The position numbers were made by a program, and so were the translations under genes. Below the pieces are notes generated by a model. The model was given only the letters and a program-made list of their open reading frames with translations, was not told the DNA's origin and did no database searches. Positions 8,581 through 17,506 of a DNA stretch of 64,000 nucleotides are shown here, piece by piece; the stretch's first letter is position 1, and every line of letters starts with the position of its first letter. Source of the DNA: Marivita sp046591575 (GTDB taxonomy: Bacteria > Pseudomonadota > Alphaproteobacteria > Rhodobacterales > Rhodobacteraceae); assembly GCF_046591575.1 (NCBI RefSeq), contig NZ_JBIQWA010000001.1:434001-498000 (forward strand), read 5' to 3'.

Positions 8581-9561
8581 ATGAAAGTCCTCATCACCGG
8601 CGGAGCAGGCTACATCGGGTCGCATGCCTGCAAGGCTCTTGCAAACGCGGGCTATACACCCGTCACTTTTGACAACCTTTCCACCGGTTGGCGCGATGCT
8701 GTTCAGTTCGGACCGCTCGTTGAGGGCGATCTGACTGACAAATCTTCGATTGAACGTGCGTTTCAAGACCATGCGCCACGCGCTGTTCTGCATTTTGCCG
8801 CGCTAAGCCGTGTTGATGAGGCGATGGCAAAGCCCGGTTTGTATTGGCGCAACAATGTGCTTGGTTCGCTTAACCTGTTTGAAACGGCTGTCGCGCATGG
8901 GTGTCTGGACATCGTGTTTTCCTCGACCTGCGCAACATTCGGCGATCAGGACGATGTCGTTCTTGATGAAAACACACCGCAACACCCAATAAATGCCTAT
9001 GGTGCCTCGAAACAGGCGGTAGAGCGGATGCTTGAGGATTTTGAAACAACCTTTGGCCTGAGACACGTCATTTTCCGGTATTTCAACGTCGCCGGCGCCG
9101 ACCCTGACGCCGAAATCGGGGAATTCCACAGACCTGAAACGCATCTGATCCCAATCGTGCTTGATACTGTCGCCGGAGAACGGGATCACGTCACGATCTA
9201 TGGCACGGATTACCCAACCCATGACGGCACATGTATCCGCGATTATGTGCATGTGTCCGACCTGGTGGACGCCCATATCCTTGGCCTTCACTGGTTGCTG
9301 GACGGCAAAGGCAGTCGCGCGTTCAATCTTGGGACAGGTTCGGGGTTTTCGGTCCGCGACGTCATCGGCTCGGCCAATCGGGTCACCAACAGAACGGTTC
9401 CAACCAACATCGGCGCACGCCGGGCTGGTGACGCGATCAAGCTTGTCTCGGGATCACGGCGCGCCGAAGACGAACTGAAATGGACGCCGCGAAAATCGAC
9501 CATGGCCCAGATGATCGAAGATGCGTGGCGCTGGCATCAAGTTGCCGACTATCGTCAATAG
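8581..9561 (+). CDS. galE: UDP-glucose 4-epimerase
   Basis: Short-chain dehydrogenase-type epimerase that interconverts UDP-glucose and UDP-galactose using bound NAD. The Rossmann motif GGAGYIG is at residues 7-13, the catalytic serine/threonine lies in SSTCATFG (~114-121), and YGASK supplies Tyr140 and Lys144. The NAD/substrate signature RYFNVAGADPD is also present. Length 326 aa matches the family. It follows galU by three bases and overlaps the next glycosyltransferase by about 41 bases if that gene starts at its first ATG. Related epimerases acting on UDP-GlcNAc cannot be excluded by eye. Confidence 0.93.
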   Translation: MKVLITGGAGYIGSHACKALANAGYTPVTFDNLSTGWRDAVQFGPLVEGDLTDKSSIERAFQDHAPRAVLHFAALSRVDEAMAKPGLYWRNNVLGSLNLFETAVAHGCLDIVFSSTCATFGDQDDVVLDENTPQHPINAYGASKQAVERMLEDFETTFGLRHVIFRYFNVAGADPDAEIGEFHRPETHLIPIVLDTVAGERDHVTIYGTDYPTHDGTCIRDYVHVSDLVDAHILGLHWLLDGKGSRAFNLGTGSGFSVRDVIGSANRVTNRTVPTNIGARRAGDAIKLVSGSRRAEDELKWTPRKSTMAQMIEDAWRWHQVADYRQ

Positions 9562-10759
9562 CCCGGCCTCTGCGCATTTGCTTGATCTCACCAGAACGGT
9601 GAGCCGGGCGCGAAAACGGGCCACGGGGATCGACCGGATTGAACGGGCATATCTGGAACATCTGATTGCCTGCGACACAGCTCTTTACGGTCTGGTCCGG
9701 ACAAAACTCGGATATCTGCTTCTTGACCAGAATGGGTGCGCTGCACTTTTGGAACACAGCAAACAGGCGATGTGGCACCGGCGGGATTTGATGTCCCGCG
9801 TTGTGCGACGCACCGATATGGCGCGCGCAGTGGTCGAGACCGGTCTGCGCAAACTGGCCCTTGATCGCGCAACACCGTCCCGGTTGCGACAGATGCTACA
9901 ACGGCATTTACCGGAGGGGTCTGTTTACATGAATGTCGGGCAAACCAATGTGACCGACCGGGTCATCCATGCGGTGCAAAGCTGCAACAGGATGCGGTGG
10001 CTGGCTTATGTGCATGATACAATCCCGCTGGATTGGCCGGACACACAGACCGGGCACGCCCGGATCAAGTTCAAACGCTTCCTGACCAAAGTTGCGCGCA
10101 ATGCGGACATTGTGTTGTGCAATTCCAACGCCACCCGACGCGACATTCTTCGGCATGCACCGACGATTGCGGTCGATCATGTGCATGTTGTTCTGCCGGG
10201 CATCCCTGACATTGAGATCGGTCAACCGCCTGCCGGGCTTTGGTCGGATCAGCCCTATTTTGTGGCCATCGGAACGCTGGAACCGCGCAAAAATATCGGT
10301 TTTCTACTCGACCTTTGGGCGGACTATGACGGACCCACTGATCCGCATCTTATTCTGATTGGTCAACGCGGCTGGCTGAACACCGATCTGTTCAAGCGGC
10401 TTGATCAAAAACCAGCCAATATTCACGAATGCCCAAACCTTGCAGATTCAGAAATGTGGGCACTTTTGAAGCACAGCAATGGTCTGCTGTTCCCAAGCCT
10501 AGCAGAAGGATTTGGTTACCCCGCATTCGAGGCAGCACAGCTGAATGTTCCACTTGTCTGCAACCCGCTGTCTGTCTTCAAAGAACTGTTGAAAGAATAC
10601 CCTATTTACGCAGGCGAATCAGATCGCTACTCTTGGCGCAACAAAATCGAGCAACTGATGCACAGACATCGGGGCCAAAGCGGTGAGCAGTATAGGCAAG
10701 GGGCAATCCACGTCCCCAGTTGGCAGGGACATTTCAACCAACTGTTTACACGACTTTGA
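9521..10759 (+). CDS. Family 4 (GT-B fold) glycosyltransferase
   Basis: Retaining GT-B type sugar transferase of about 412 residues. The C-terminal nucleotide-sugar-binding half is clear: YFVAIGTLEPRKNIGFLLDLW, then LILIGQRGW and the E-x7-E type motif SLAEGFGYPAFEAAQ. The N-terminal half is more divergent (RATGIDRIERAYLEHL; YVHDTIPLDWP; ADIVLCNSNATRRDI). This resembles mannosyl/rhamnosyltransferases of the WbdA/RfaB kind, but the sugar cannot be assigned. The ATG at 9521 overlaps galE by 41 bases; a TTG at 9542 would shorten it by seven residues, so the start is uncertain. It is part of the co-directional polysaccharide run. Confidence 0.85.
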   Translation: MRGAGIKLPTIVNSPASAHLLDLTRTVSRARKRATGIDRIERAYLEHLIACDTALYGLVRTKLGYLLLDQNGCAALLEHSKQAMWHRRDLMSRVVRRTDMARAVVETGLRKLALDRATPSRLRQMLQRHLPEGSVYMNVGQTNVTDRVIHAVQSCNRMRWLAYVHDTIPLDWPDTQTGHARIKFKRFLTKVARNADIVLCNSNATRRDILRHAPTIAVDHVHVVLPGIPDIEIGQPPAGLWSDQPYFVAIGTLEPRKNIGFLLDLWADYDGPTDPHLILIGQRGWLNTDLFKRLDQKPANIHECPNLADSEMWALLKHSNGLLFPSLAEGFGYPAFEAAQLNVPLVCNPLSVFKELLKEYPIYAGESDRYSWRNKIEQLMHRHRGQSGEQYRQGAIHVPSWQGHFNQLFTRL

Positions 10760-10802
10760 TATCCCCGCATGTGGTGCGTCCGCAGGCAAAGAAAGCTGAC
10801 CA

Positions 10803-11813
10803 TTGAGCGTGGTGCAAAGATATGGGCTTCGGCTTCAGCGAAAACGCTGGAGGATTCGCGCGTTTCGCAAACGCCGCGAGATGAAACCTGTTGCCAATCG
10901 CACCAGCCAAATTCGCAAAACCGACATCCTTTTGTTTTGCACACTGCGTAACGAAGGGGTGCGCCTTCCGTATTTCCTCAAATACTACCGTGACATGGGC
11001 GTGTCCCATTTCCTGTTTGTCGACAATGACAGCACCGATGGCACGTCTGAATTGCTGGCGCAGCAGCCGGATGTGTCGGTCTGGCATACACGCAAAAGCT
11101 ATAAACGATCCCGGTTTGGCATGGACTGGATCAACTGGCTGTTGCGGAAATACGGCCATGATCACTGGTGTCTGACGGTCGATCCCGATGAATTTTTCGT
11201 CTACCCGTTCTGCGACTCGCGCCCGTTGCCCGCGCTGACCGACTGGCTAGAGGCGTCGTCGATCCGATCCTTCAGCGCGATGTTGCTGGATATGTATCCC
11301 AAGGGCAGAATTGATGCGGTGCCCTATCAGGCGGGTCAAAACCCGCTGGAGATCGCCTCGTGGTTTGATTCCGGGAACTACACGCTCAAACGCAATCACC
11401 TGCTTGGCAATCTGTGGATACAGGGCGGCCCGCGTGCGCGCGTGTTCTTTGCAGATCGCCCCGAAGCTGCACCGGCGTTGAACAAGATCCCACTGGTCAA
11501 GTGGCACAACCGGTATGTCTATACCAGCTCCACCCATATGCTGCTGCCGCGCGGTCTGAACTATGTCTATGACGAATGGGGCGGGGAAAAAGCATCGGGT
11601 GCGTTGCTGCACACGAAGTTCCTCAGCACCTTCAACGAAAAGGCAATGGAAGAGCTAAAGCGCCGCGAACACTATGCCGGCAGCCTTGAATACGTCGCTT
11701 ATGCCAGCGCGCTGCAGGACAATCCGGAACTGTGGTGCAAATGGTCCGAAAAATACATCAACTGGCGTCAGCTTGAAATCCTCGGTCTGATGTCGATGGG
11801 GAACTGGGCATGA
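10803..11813 (+). CDS. Family 2-like glycosyltransferase (Glyco_tranf_2_4 type)
   Basis: GT-A-like protein of about 336 residues. After a basic N-terminus (~1-40), the motif ILLFCTLRNEGVRLPYFLKYY leads to FLFVDNDSTDGTSELL and later LTVDPDEFFVYP, whose DPDE corresponds to the DxD metal motif of this group. Such proteins occur in bacterial capsule and exopolysaccharide loci. The start is unclear: TTG 10803, GTG 10809 and ATG 10881 are all in frame and none has a strong ribosome site; the last would remove the basic tail. It overlaps the following gene by four bases (ATGA), which supports co-translation. Confidence 0.8.
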   Translation: MSVVQRYGLRLQRKRWRIRAFRKRREMKPVANRTSQIRKTDILLFCTLRNEGVRLPYFLKYYRDMGVSHFLFVDNDSTDGTSELLAQQPDVSVWHTRKSYKRSRFGMDWINWLLRKYGHDHWCLTVDPDEFFVYPFCDSRPLPALTDWLEASSIRSFSAMLLDMYPKGRIDAVPYQAGQNPLEIASWFDSGNYTLKRNHLLGNLWIQGGPRARVFFADRPEAAPALNKIPLVKWHNRYVYTSSTHMLLPRGLNYVYDEWGGEKASGALLHTKFLSTFNEKAMEELKRREHYAGSLEYVAYASALQDNPELWCKWSEKYINWRQLEILGLMSMGNWA

Positions 11814-13516
11814 GCATCGGCATCATCATGCTGGCCCACACGGCGCTGCATCGCGCCGAAGAAATCGCGCGTCATTGGACCAAAGCCGGGTGTCCGGTTG
11901 TAATCCATGTCGATCAGATGGTGTCGAACAAGCGTTACAAGATCTTTACCCAGCGCCTGAGTGACGATCCCCTGATCCGCTTCTCGCGCCGCCATCGCTG
12001 TGATTGGGGATCGTGGGGATTGGTCGCCGCCAGTCAGGACGCAAGCGAACTGATGCTGTCTGAATTCGAAGAGGTCAGCCACGTTTACCTTACATCGGGC
12101 GCGTGTCTGCCCCTGCGCCCGGTTCAGGAGTTGATCGACTATCTCAAGGCGCGGCCCAAAACCGACCATATCGAAAGCGCCACAACCGCGGATGTGCCCT
12201 GGACTGTCGGCGGGCTGGATGAAGAACGGTTCACGATGCGGTTTCCGTTTTCCTGGCGGCGCAACCGCTACCTTTTTGACCGCTTTGTCGAATTGCAGCG
12301 CAAGTTTGGATACAAGCGAAAAATCCCCGACGCCCTTGTCCCACATATGGGGAGCCAGTGGTGGTGCCTCACCCGGCAGACGCTGTCTTCGATCCTGCAA
12401 GACCCCAAGCGCACAACATATGACCGGTATTTCCGGCATGTCTGGATTCCCGACGAAAGCTATTTTCAAACCCTGTCGCGGCTCTATTCAACAAATATCG
12501 TCAGCCGATCCCTGACGCTGTCGAAGTTCGATTTTCAGGGAAAACCTCATATTTTTTATGATGACCACCTTCAGCTTTTGCGCCGGTCTGATTGTTTCGT
12601 GGCGCGCAAGATCTGGCCGTATGCAGATCGGTTATACGAAACCTTCCTGACCCCGAAACCCGGAGAGCTGAGCTTGCAGGAACCCAACCCGGGCAAGATT
12701 GATCGGATTTTCGCAAAAGCCGTTGATCGCAGAACCCGTGGCCGTCCGGGGCTGTATATGCAAAGCCGATATCCCAACGAGGATTGGGAAAATGGCGTCA
12801 CCGCCGCGAAATATTCGGTGTTTCAAGGCTTTACCGAGCTTTTCACCGATTTCGAACCCTGGCTGTCTCAGGTAACGGGCGCGCGCGTGCATGGGCATTT
12901 ATTCGCACCGGACCGGGCGCATTTTGCTGATGGGCAAACCGTTATGAACGGGTCTTTATCTGACAACGCAACCTTGCGCGATTACGATCCTAAGATGTTT
13001 CTGACCAATTTGCTTTGGAATACGCGTGGGGAACGCCAGTGTTTTCAAACCGGTCCAAACAGCACTCGGCACGTCATGTGGGACATCGCCAAAGACCCGA
13101 ATGCGCAGGTCTCTGTGATAAGCGGAGCGTGGGCAATACCACTTTTTCAGTCCAACAGAACCTTTGGCGACCTGCGCCGCGAGGCTGCACAGCTTCAGAA
13201 GATCGAAACCGAAATGCTGGATGCGTTGCGATCCCCCTATTCAAAATGCCGAAAACGCATCTGGACAATGGCTGAATTCATCGAAAGTCCGATGGAAGCC
13301 ATCCAGGTGATCGTGGACGAGATCGGGTTCCAACCCAACCGACGCCTGACTGAGGCACCGATGATGGTAGACCTGACCGGGTTCGGTCAGTTTCTTCAAA
13401 ATCTCAAGAACCAGGGCATGCACCCCTATCTTATGGGCGATTTTCCGGCCGATCCCATCGCGCAAACGCCAACCCGGCAGACGCAACGCCCCCGCCCCTA
13501 TCTGGTAAAGCGATAA
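11810..13516 (+). CDS. Branch-family (beta-1,6-GlcNAc-transferase-like) glycosyltransferase with extra C-terminal domain
   Basis: Residues ~1-270 match the Branch/GT14 pattern: IIMLAHTALHRAEEI, the C-x-WG-x-W motif (RCDWGSWGLVAAS), HVYLTSGACLPLRP, GSQWWCLTRQT and WIPDESYFQTL. The remaining ~300 residues (FARKIWPYADRLY onward, through TRHVMWDIAK and ISGAWAIPLFQSNRTFGDLRR) form a domain I know only as a DUF in Rhodobacterales (DUF5927/5928 type, from memory). A paralogue is at 29661-31238. It overlaps the preceding gene by four bases and is followed at once by a sulfotransferase gene, suggesting action on the same glycan. Sugar specificity is unproven; family membership is fairly sure. Confidence 0.82.
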   Translation: MSIGIIMLAHTALHRAEEIARHWTKAGCPVVIHVDQMVSNKRYKIFTQRLSDDPLIRFSRRHRCDWGSWGLVAASQDASELMLSEFEEVSHVYLTSGACLPLRPVQELIDYLKARPKTDHIESATTADVPWTVGGLDEERFTMRFPFSWRRNRYLFDRFVELQRKFGYKRKIPDALVPHMGSQWWCLTRQTLSSILQDPKRTTYDRYFRHVWIPDESYFQTLSRLYSTNIVSRSLTLSKFDFQGKPHIFYDDHLQLLRRSDCFVARKIWPYADRLYETFLTPKPGELSLQEPNPGKIDRIFAKAVDRRTRGRPGLYMQSRYPNEDWENGVTAAKYSVFQGFTELFTDFEPWLSQVTGARVHGHLFAPDRAHFADGQTVMNGSLSDNATLRDYDPKMFLTNLLWNTRGERQCFQTGPNSTRHVMWDIAKDPNAQVSVISGAWAIPLFQSNRTFGDLRREAAQLQKIETEMLDALRSPYSKCRKRIWTMAEFIESPMEAIQVIVDEIGFQPNRRLTEAPMMVDLTGFGQFLQNLKNQGMHPYLMGDFPADPIAQTPTRQTQRPRPYLVKR

Positions 13517-13519
13517 GCC

Positions 13520-14959
13520 GTGCCCGCCCGCTTCACGAATTTTGTCGTCTTTGCGGATATGCGCACCGGGTCGAACCTGCTGGAAGACTATCTCAATCAA
13601 ATACCCGGCCTCACCTGTCATGGTGAGGCGTTTAACCCAAATTTCATCGGATACCCGAACAGCACCGACATCCTTGGCGTCACCCAGGCGCAACGCGAAG
13701 ACAATCCGGACCGCTTGCTAAGAACGCTCCGCAATCAGGGTGACGAACTGAACGGGTTTCGGTTCTTTCACGATCATGATCCCCGCATCTTGCCAGCCAT
13801 CCTCACCGATGAAAGCTGTGCCAAGATCATTCTGACGCGCAATCCGCTCGACAGCTACATCAGCCTGAAAATCGCGCGCGCGACAGATCAATGGAAACTC
13901 ACCAACGTCAAAAACCGCAAGAAAGCACAGGCGCATTTCGATATCCACGAATTCGAACGCCATGTCGGACGCAGTCAGGCCTTCCAGCTTGATATTATGC
14001 ACAGCCTGCAAGCAACCGGGCAAACCGCCTTCTATATCGGGTATGATGATCTTCATGATGCGGACGTGTTAACCGGATTGGCCCAATGGCTGGGTGTGCC
14101 CACGGTGCCTGACGCCTTTGAAAGCAAGCTCAAGCCACAAAACCCCCAGCCCCTGTCCGAAAAGGTCGCGAATTACGACCAGATGAGCGTTGCCTTGCGT
14201 GGATTGGACCATTTCGATCTGACGCGAACGCCGAATTTCGAACCCAGGCGCGGACCTGTTGTTCCCTCTTACAAGGCGTGCCGACATCACGCGCTGTTGT
14301 ACTTGCCGATCCGCTCGGGCCCCGAGGATCGGGTCACGGCCTGGATGCAGGCGATTGACGGCGATGGGTCTGACCTGTTGGGCAAATTCAATCAAAAAAC
14401 GCTCAGAGGCTGGATGCAGGACAACCCGGGGCATCAGCGTTTCACAGTGTTGCGGCACCCCCTTGCGCGCGCGCATGCTGCGTTTTGCGGAAAAATCCTT
14501 GGCACTGGGCCCGGAAGCTTTTCAATGATCCGCAACCATCTGATACGTGTTCACGGGCTTGATCTTCCCGAAGACCAGAGCGATGCGGGCTATGACCTTG
14601 ATGCGCATAAATCCGCGTTTGAAGGCTTCTTAAAATTCCTGCGCGCCAATCTTAATGGTCAAACCAGCATCCGCGTGGATGCGCATTGGGCCAGCCAGGT
14701 GTCCTGCCTTCAAGGCATGTCGGATTTCTGCCTGCCTGACCGTCTGATCCGCGAAGCGGATCTAGAGCCTGCCCTGCACGACATTGCACAGCGCGCGGGT
14801 CTCGACAAGACACCCCCAGTGCCGGCCGAACAGGATCAGCCTCATCCGCAGCTTGATGCGATCTATGACCCGCAGCTCGAAAAGCTTGCCCGCGACGCCT
14901 ATGCGCGCGATTATATGATGCTTGGCTTTTCGGATTACGATGCAAAAATCCCCGCCTAA
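13520..14959 (+). CDS. NodH-like sulfotransferase with two sulfotransferase-like halves
   Basis: Probably transfers sulfate from PAPS to a glycan. The N-terminal half has a 5'-phosphosulfate loop-like motif (DMRTGSNLLEDYL, ~13-25) and a 3'-phosphate motif (ILTRNPLDSYISL, ~104-116). The second half, from ~250, repeats the layout of the Sulfotransfer_2 family with LLYLPIRSGPEDRV (~259-272) and FTVLRHPLARAHAAF (~308-322). Length 479 aa is nearly twice a single domain. GTG 13520 begins three bases after the previous stop. Its own stop lies in the loop of a terminator hairpin. It closes the run that begins with cysQ. Confidence 0.82.
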   Translation: MPARFTNFVVFADMRTGSNLLEDYLNQIPGLTCHGEAFNPNFIGYPNSTDILGVTQAQREDNPDRLLRTLRNQGDELNGFRFFHDHDPRILPAILTDESCAKIILTRNPLDSYISLKIARATDQWKLTNVKNRKKAQAHFDIHEFERHVGRSQAFQLDIMHSLQATGQTAFYIGYDDLHDADVLTGLAQWLGVPTVPDAFESKLKPQNPQPLSEKVANYDQMSVALRGLDHFDLTRTPNFEPRRGPVVPSYKACRHHALLYLPIRSGPEDRVTAWMQAIDGDGSDLLGKFNQKTLRGWMQDNPGHQRFTVLRHPLARAHAAFCGKILGTGPGSFSMIRNHLIRVHGLDLPEDQSDAGYDLDAHKSAFEGFLKFLRANLNGQTSIRVDAHWASQVSCLQGMSDFCLPDRLIREADLEPALHDIAQRAGLDKTPPVPAEQDQPHPQLDAIYDPQLEKLARDAYARDYMMLGFSDYDAKIPA

Positions 14960-14969
14960 GCGGGGATTT
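14946..14969. terminator. Bidirectional terminator between sulfotransferase gene and ptsN
   Basis: A perfect 10-bp stem (14946-14955 with 14960-14969, AAATCCCCGC) has a 4-base loop. The loop contains the TAA stop of the sulfotransferase gene. T runs follow on both strands, five Ts on the minus side. It serves the two convergent genes. Confidence 0.88.
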
Positions 14970-14971
14970 CG

Positions 14972-15436
14972 TTATGCGGCTTGAACAGATGCGGCTTCGG
15001 TGATGATCGTATGCAGCGTCGCTGCGTCCGGATTTGCCCGAAGCTTGGTGCAAAAACTCTGATCCCGCAACGTGCGCGACACCAGAGCCAGCGCCTTGAG
15101 ATGTTCGACGCCCGCATTTTCCGGCGCAAACAGCGCAAAGATCACATCAACGGGCTGGCGGTCGACCGAGTCAAAATCAATCGGTTTTTCAAGCAGCATG
15201 AAGACGCCGACAACAGAGTCCACACCGTCCAGCCGCGCATGCGGAAGCGCGACGCCATGGCCCACACCGGTTGGGCCAAGGCTTTCGCGATCCATCAAAG
15301 CCTCGACAGCACGCTGTGCCGAGATACCATAAGCCGCCTCTGCAACATCAGCGATGGTGTGCATCAGACGCTTCTTGCTAGACGCGGTTGTGACGGCCTT
15401 AACGGCCTTGGGATTCAACAAATCTGCGAAGTTCAT
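14972..15436 (-). CDS. ptsN: PTS IIA-like nitrogen regulatory protein
   Basis: EIIA-Ntr phosphoprotein of the regulatory PTS-Ntr phosphorelay, accepting phosphate from NPr rather than transporting sugar. The phosphorylated histidine is His66 in GVALPHARLDG. Other family features are ESLGPTGVGHG just before it and VIFALFAPENAGVEHLKALA after. Length 154 aa is normal. It sits 42 bases downstream of hpf on the same strand, a classic alphaproteobacterial and proteobacterial arrangement that normally lies beside the LPS-export genes and often rpoN, which is not seen here. Confidence 0.95.
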   Translation of the reverse strand: MNFADLLNPKAVKAVTTASSKKRLMHTIADVAEAAYGISAQRAVEALMDRESLGPTGVGHGVALPHARLDGVDSVVGVFMLLEKPIDFDSVDRQPVDVIFALFAPENAGVEHLKALALVSRTLRDQSFCTKLRANPDAATLHTIITEAASVQAA

Positions 15437-15478
15437 GTCCTGCTCACATTTCGGACCTACGTCGCCCGCAGTTAACGC

Positions 15479-16042
15479 CTACGGGTCTATCCAACCGATG
15501 TTGCCATCATCGCGGCGATATACGACGTTTACACCGTCCTTTTTGTCGTTGCGGAATACCAAAACCGGCAGTCCAGCCAACTCCATTTGCATAACCGCTT
15601 CCCCAACGGTCAAAGACGGAATTTTGGTTTCCATCTCTGCCACGATAATCGGCTGAAGCGACTCAGGTTCCTCTTGATGTGTTTCCACATCACTGGCGAG
15701 GATATATGAAGATGCGCCAATAAGTTCAACTGGTTCTGTACGGTCCTTGTGATGATCTTTCAGGCGCCGCTTATACCGCCTGAGCTGCTTGTCCATTTTT
15801 TCACAAGCTCCGTCAAAAGCGGCATAGATTTCAGTCGCATGCGCCTTTGCGCTGGCATTTAAACCCGTGGACAGGTGAACAACTGTCTCACAAACAAATT
15901 CATGGGCGCTCTTGGAAAAGACCACCGTCGCATCGGTTGGACGCCCTGAATACTTGCTCAGCATGGCCTCCAATTCGGTCTTCACATGGGTTTGAAGCGC
16001 TTCACCAATATCAATCTGTTTGCCGGTTATCTGGTAACGCAT
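15479..16042 (-). CDS. hpf: Ribosome hibernation promoting factor, long form
   Basis: Binds 30S subunits and drives formation of inactive 100S dimers under starvation. The first ~100 residues are the S30AE fold (MRYQITGKQIDIGEALQTHV; ATVVFSKSAHEFVCE; EIYAAFDGACEKMDKQLRRYKRR). The C-terminal ~55 residues form the dimerisation domain of the long form (GEAVMQMELAGLPVLVFRND, VNVVYRRDDGNIGWIDP). Total 187 aa, typical for the long type. An AAAAAGGAT ribosome site precedes the ATG. It is followed by ptsN and separated from lptB upstream by 223 bases, so it likely has its own promoter. Confidence 0.95.
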   Translation of the reverse strand: MRYQITGKQIDIGEALQTHVKTELEAMLSKYSGRPTDATVVFSKSAHEFVCETVVHLSTGLNASAKAHATEIYAAFDGACEKMDKQLRRYKRRLKDHHKDRTEPVELIGASSYILASDVETHQEEPESLQPIIVAEMETKIPSLTVGEAVMQMELAGLPVLVFRNDKKDGVNVVYRRDDGNIGWIDP

Positions 16043-16265
16043 AGGGTATCCTTTTTATTGTTTAACCTTGCACATACACGCGGGTGAACAGATTTGGAGA
16101 CCGTGTGCATAACAAGGAGATCAGGCGGGATCATCGGTAGGTTCCACCATCCGGCTATGGCGGCAGGAGGTTTCGGAACTGACGGTCTGATGGGTCAAAC
16201 GCCATGGCTTCATTTCAATCCCCCATCGCGCGCGTGTCAATGACATACGTCAAGTTGTGCGGGAA

Positions 16266-17024
16266 TTATCCGATGCGGAAACTGTCCCCTAGATACACGC
16301 GGCGTACGTTTTCGTTGCGCACCACCTCATCCGGTGACCCGGACATCAGAACCTTGCCATCGTGCAAGATGTAAGCGCGGTCCACAATCTCAAGCGTTTC
16401 GCGCACATTGTGGTCAGTGATCAAAACACCAATCCCGCGTTTTTTAAGGTCCGCCACAAGATGCCGAATGTCGCCCACACTGATCGGGTCAACACCGGCA
16501 AACGGCTCATCCAGCAAAAGATATTTCGGATCAGCCGCCAAACAGCGCGCGATCTCAACGCGACGTCGCTCACCGCCGGACAACGCCAGCGCCGGGGCGC
16601 GGCGCAGATGCTCGATCGAAAATTCTCCAAGCAGCTCTTCCAAACGCTCCCGTCGGCTTTGGCGATCCGGTTGACTGATATCAAGGATCGCACTGATGTT
16701 GTCCTCAACGCTCATCCCGCGAAAGATCGACATTTCCTGGGGCAGATATCCGATGCCCCTGCGCGCACGTCGGTACATCGGCAGATAGGTAACATCCTCC
16801 CCATCAATCTTCACCTGACCGCCTTCGGGGTTCACCAGCCCGGCAATCGCATAGAACGACGTGGTTTTGCCGCTGCCATTCGGCCCCAGCAAGGCCACAA
16901 CTTCTCCGCGCCGCACAGACAGCGACACGTCGCGAATGACAACGCGCTTTTTGTAACTCTTGCGCAAGTGACTGACGATCAGGCCACTGTCACCATCAGT
17001 GACGGTCAGTTCCGGACCGCTCAT
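16266..17024 (-). CDS. lptB: LPS export ABC transporter ATP-binding protein
   Basis: ATPase of the LptB2FGC complex that extracts lipopolysaccharide from the inner membrane. Walker A is LLGPNGSGKTT, the signature is LSGGERRRVEIARC, Walker B is YLLLDEPFAGVDP, and the switch histidine is in VLITDHNVRET. Length ~252 aa. ATG at 17024 overlaps the lptA stop as TGATG; a GTG one codon earlier is also possible. The order rnd-lptC-lptA-lptB is preserved from other alphaproteobacteria, with the permeases LptF/LptG encoded elsewhere. Confidence 0.97.
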   Translation of the reverse strand: MSGPELTVTDGDSGLIVSHLRKSYKKRVVIRDVSLSVRRGEVVALLGPNGSGKTTSFYAIAGLVNPEGGQVKIDGEDVTYLPMYRRARRGIGYLPQEMSIFRGMSVEDNISAILDISQPDRQSRRERLEELLGEFSIEHLRRAPALALSGGERRRVEIARCLAADPKYLLLDEPFAGVDPISVGDIRHLVADLKKRGIGVLITDHNVRETLEIVDRAYILHDGKVLMSGSPDEVVRNENVRRVYLGDSFRIG

Positions 17025-17506
17025 CACTCGTCACCGGACTGGAACACGGTGCGGACGCGGCCATTCATCCGGGCCGTACCGTTTTCAAGATCCACATCCA
17101 TCGTATCCGACACCAGCGTGTTGGCGCCTTGCGTCAGCAACACATTGCCCACCATGCGGATCGTGCCCCGGTTCACCTCATATTCAGCGGTGTCCGCCTC
17201 GGCTGCCTGATCGGCATTCACCAGTGTCACACCGCCTGTCGCCTCTAGCCGCTCGATGCCCGTTTGATCCTGCGTGTAGAACACAAGCACCCTCGGTGCA
17301 GACAGGCGCATGTCACCCTGGCCAATCACAACATCACCAGTGAACAGGGCCGACCCATCCGTTTGCGACACCGACAAGGTTTCCGCGCTGACCTCAACAG
17401 GCAGCGACGTGTCCTGCTGAACAGTGCCGAATGCGACTTCTGTTCCTTGCGCAGCAACCGACGTCACAAACCCAAGCACACCCACTACCGTTATCACTCG
17501 GATCAT
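17024..17506 (-). CDS. lptA: LPS transport periplasmic protein
   Basis: Periplasmic bridge protein carrying LPS from LptC to the outer-membrane LptD. A signal peptide is visible (MIRVITVVGVLGFVTSVAAQG), followed by the OstA/LptA beta-jellyroll domain (LPVEVSAETLSVSQTDGSAL, FTGDVVIGQGDMRLSAPRV, MVGNVLLTQGANTLVSD). Length 160 aa fits. Its stop overlaps lptB and its start overlaps the lptC stop by one base, so the three genes are translated together. Confidence 0.93.
   Translation of the reverse strand: MIRVITVVGVLGFVTSVAAQGTEVAFGTVQQDTSLPVEVSAETLSVSQTDGSALFTGDVVIGQGDMRLSAPRVLVFYTQDQTGIERLEATGGVTLVNADQAAEADTAEYEVNRGTIRMVGNVLLTQGANTLVSDTMDVDLENGTARMNGRVRTVFQSGDE

Noticed and set aside
16241..16252. 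TGAC-4-GTCA dyad after lptB
   Set aside because: Four-base arms are expected by chance in a region of this size.
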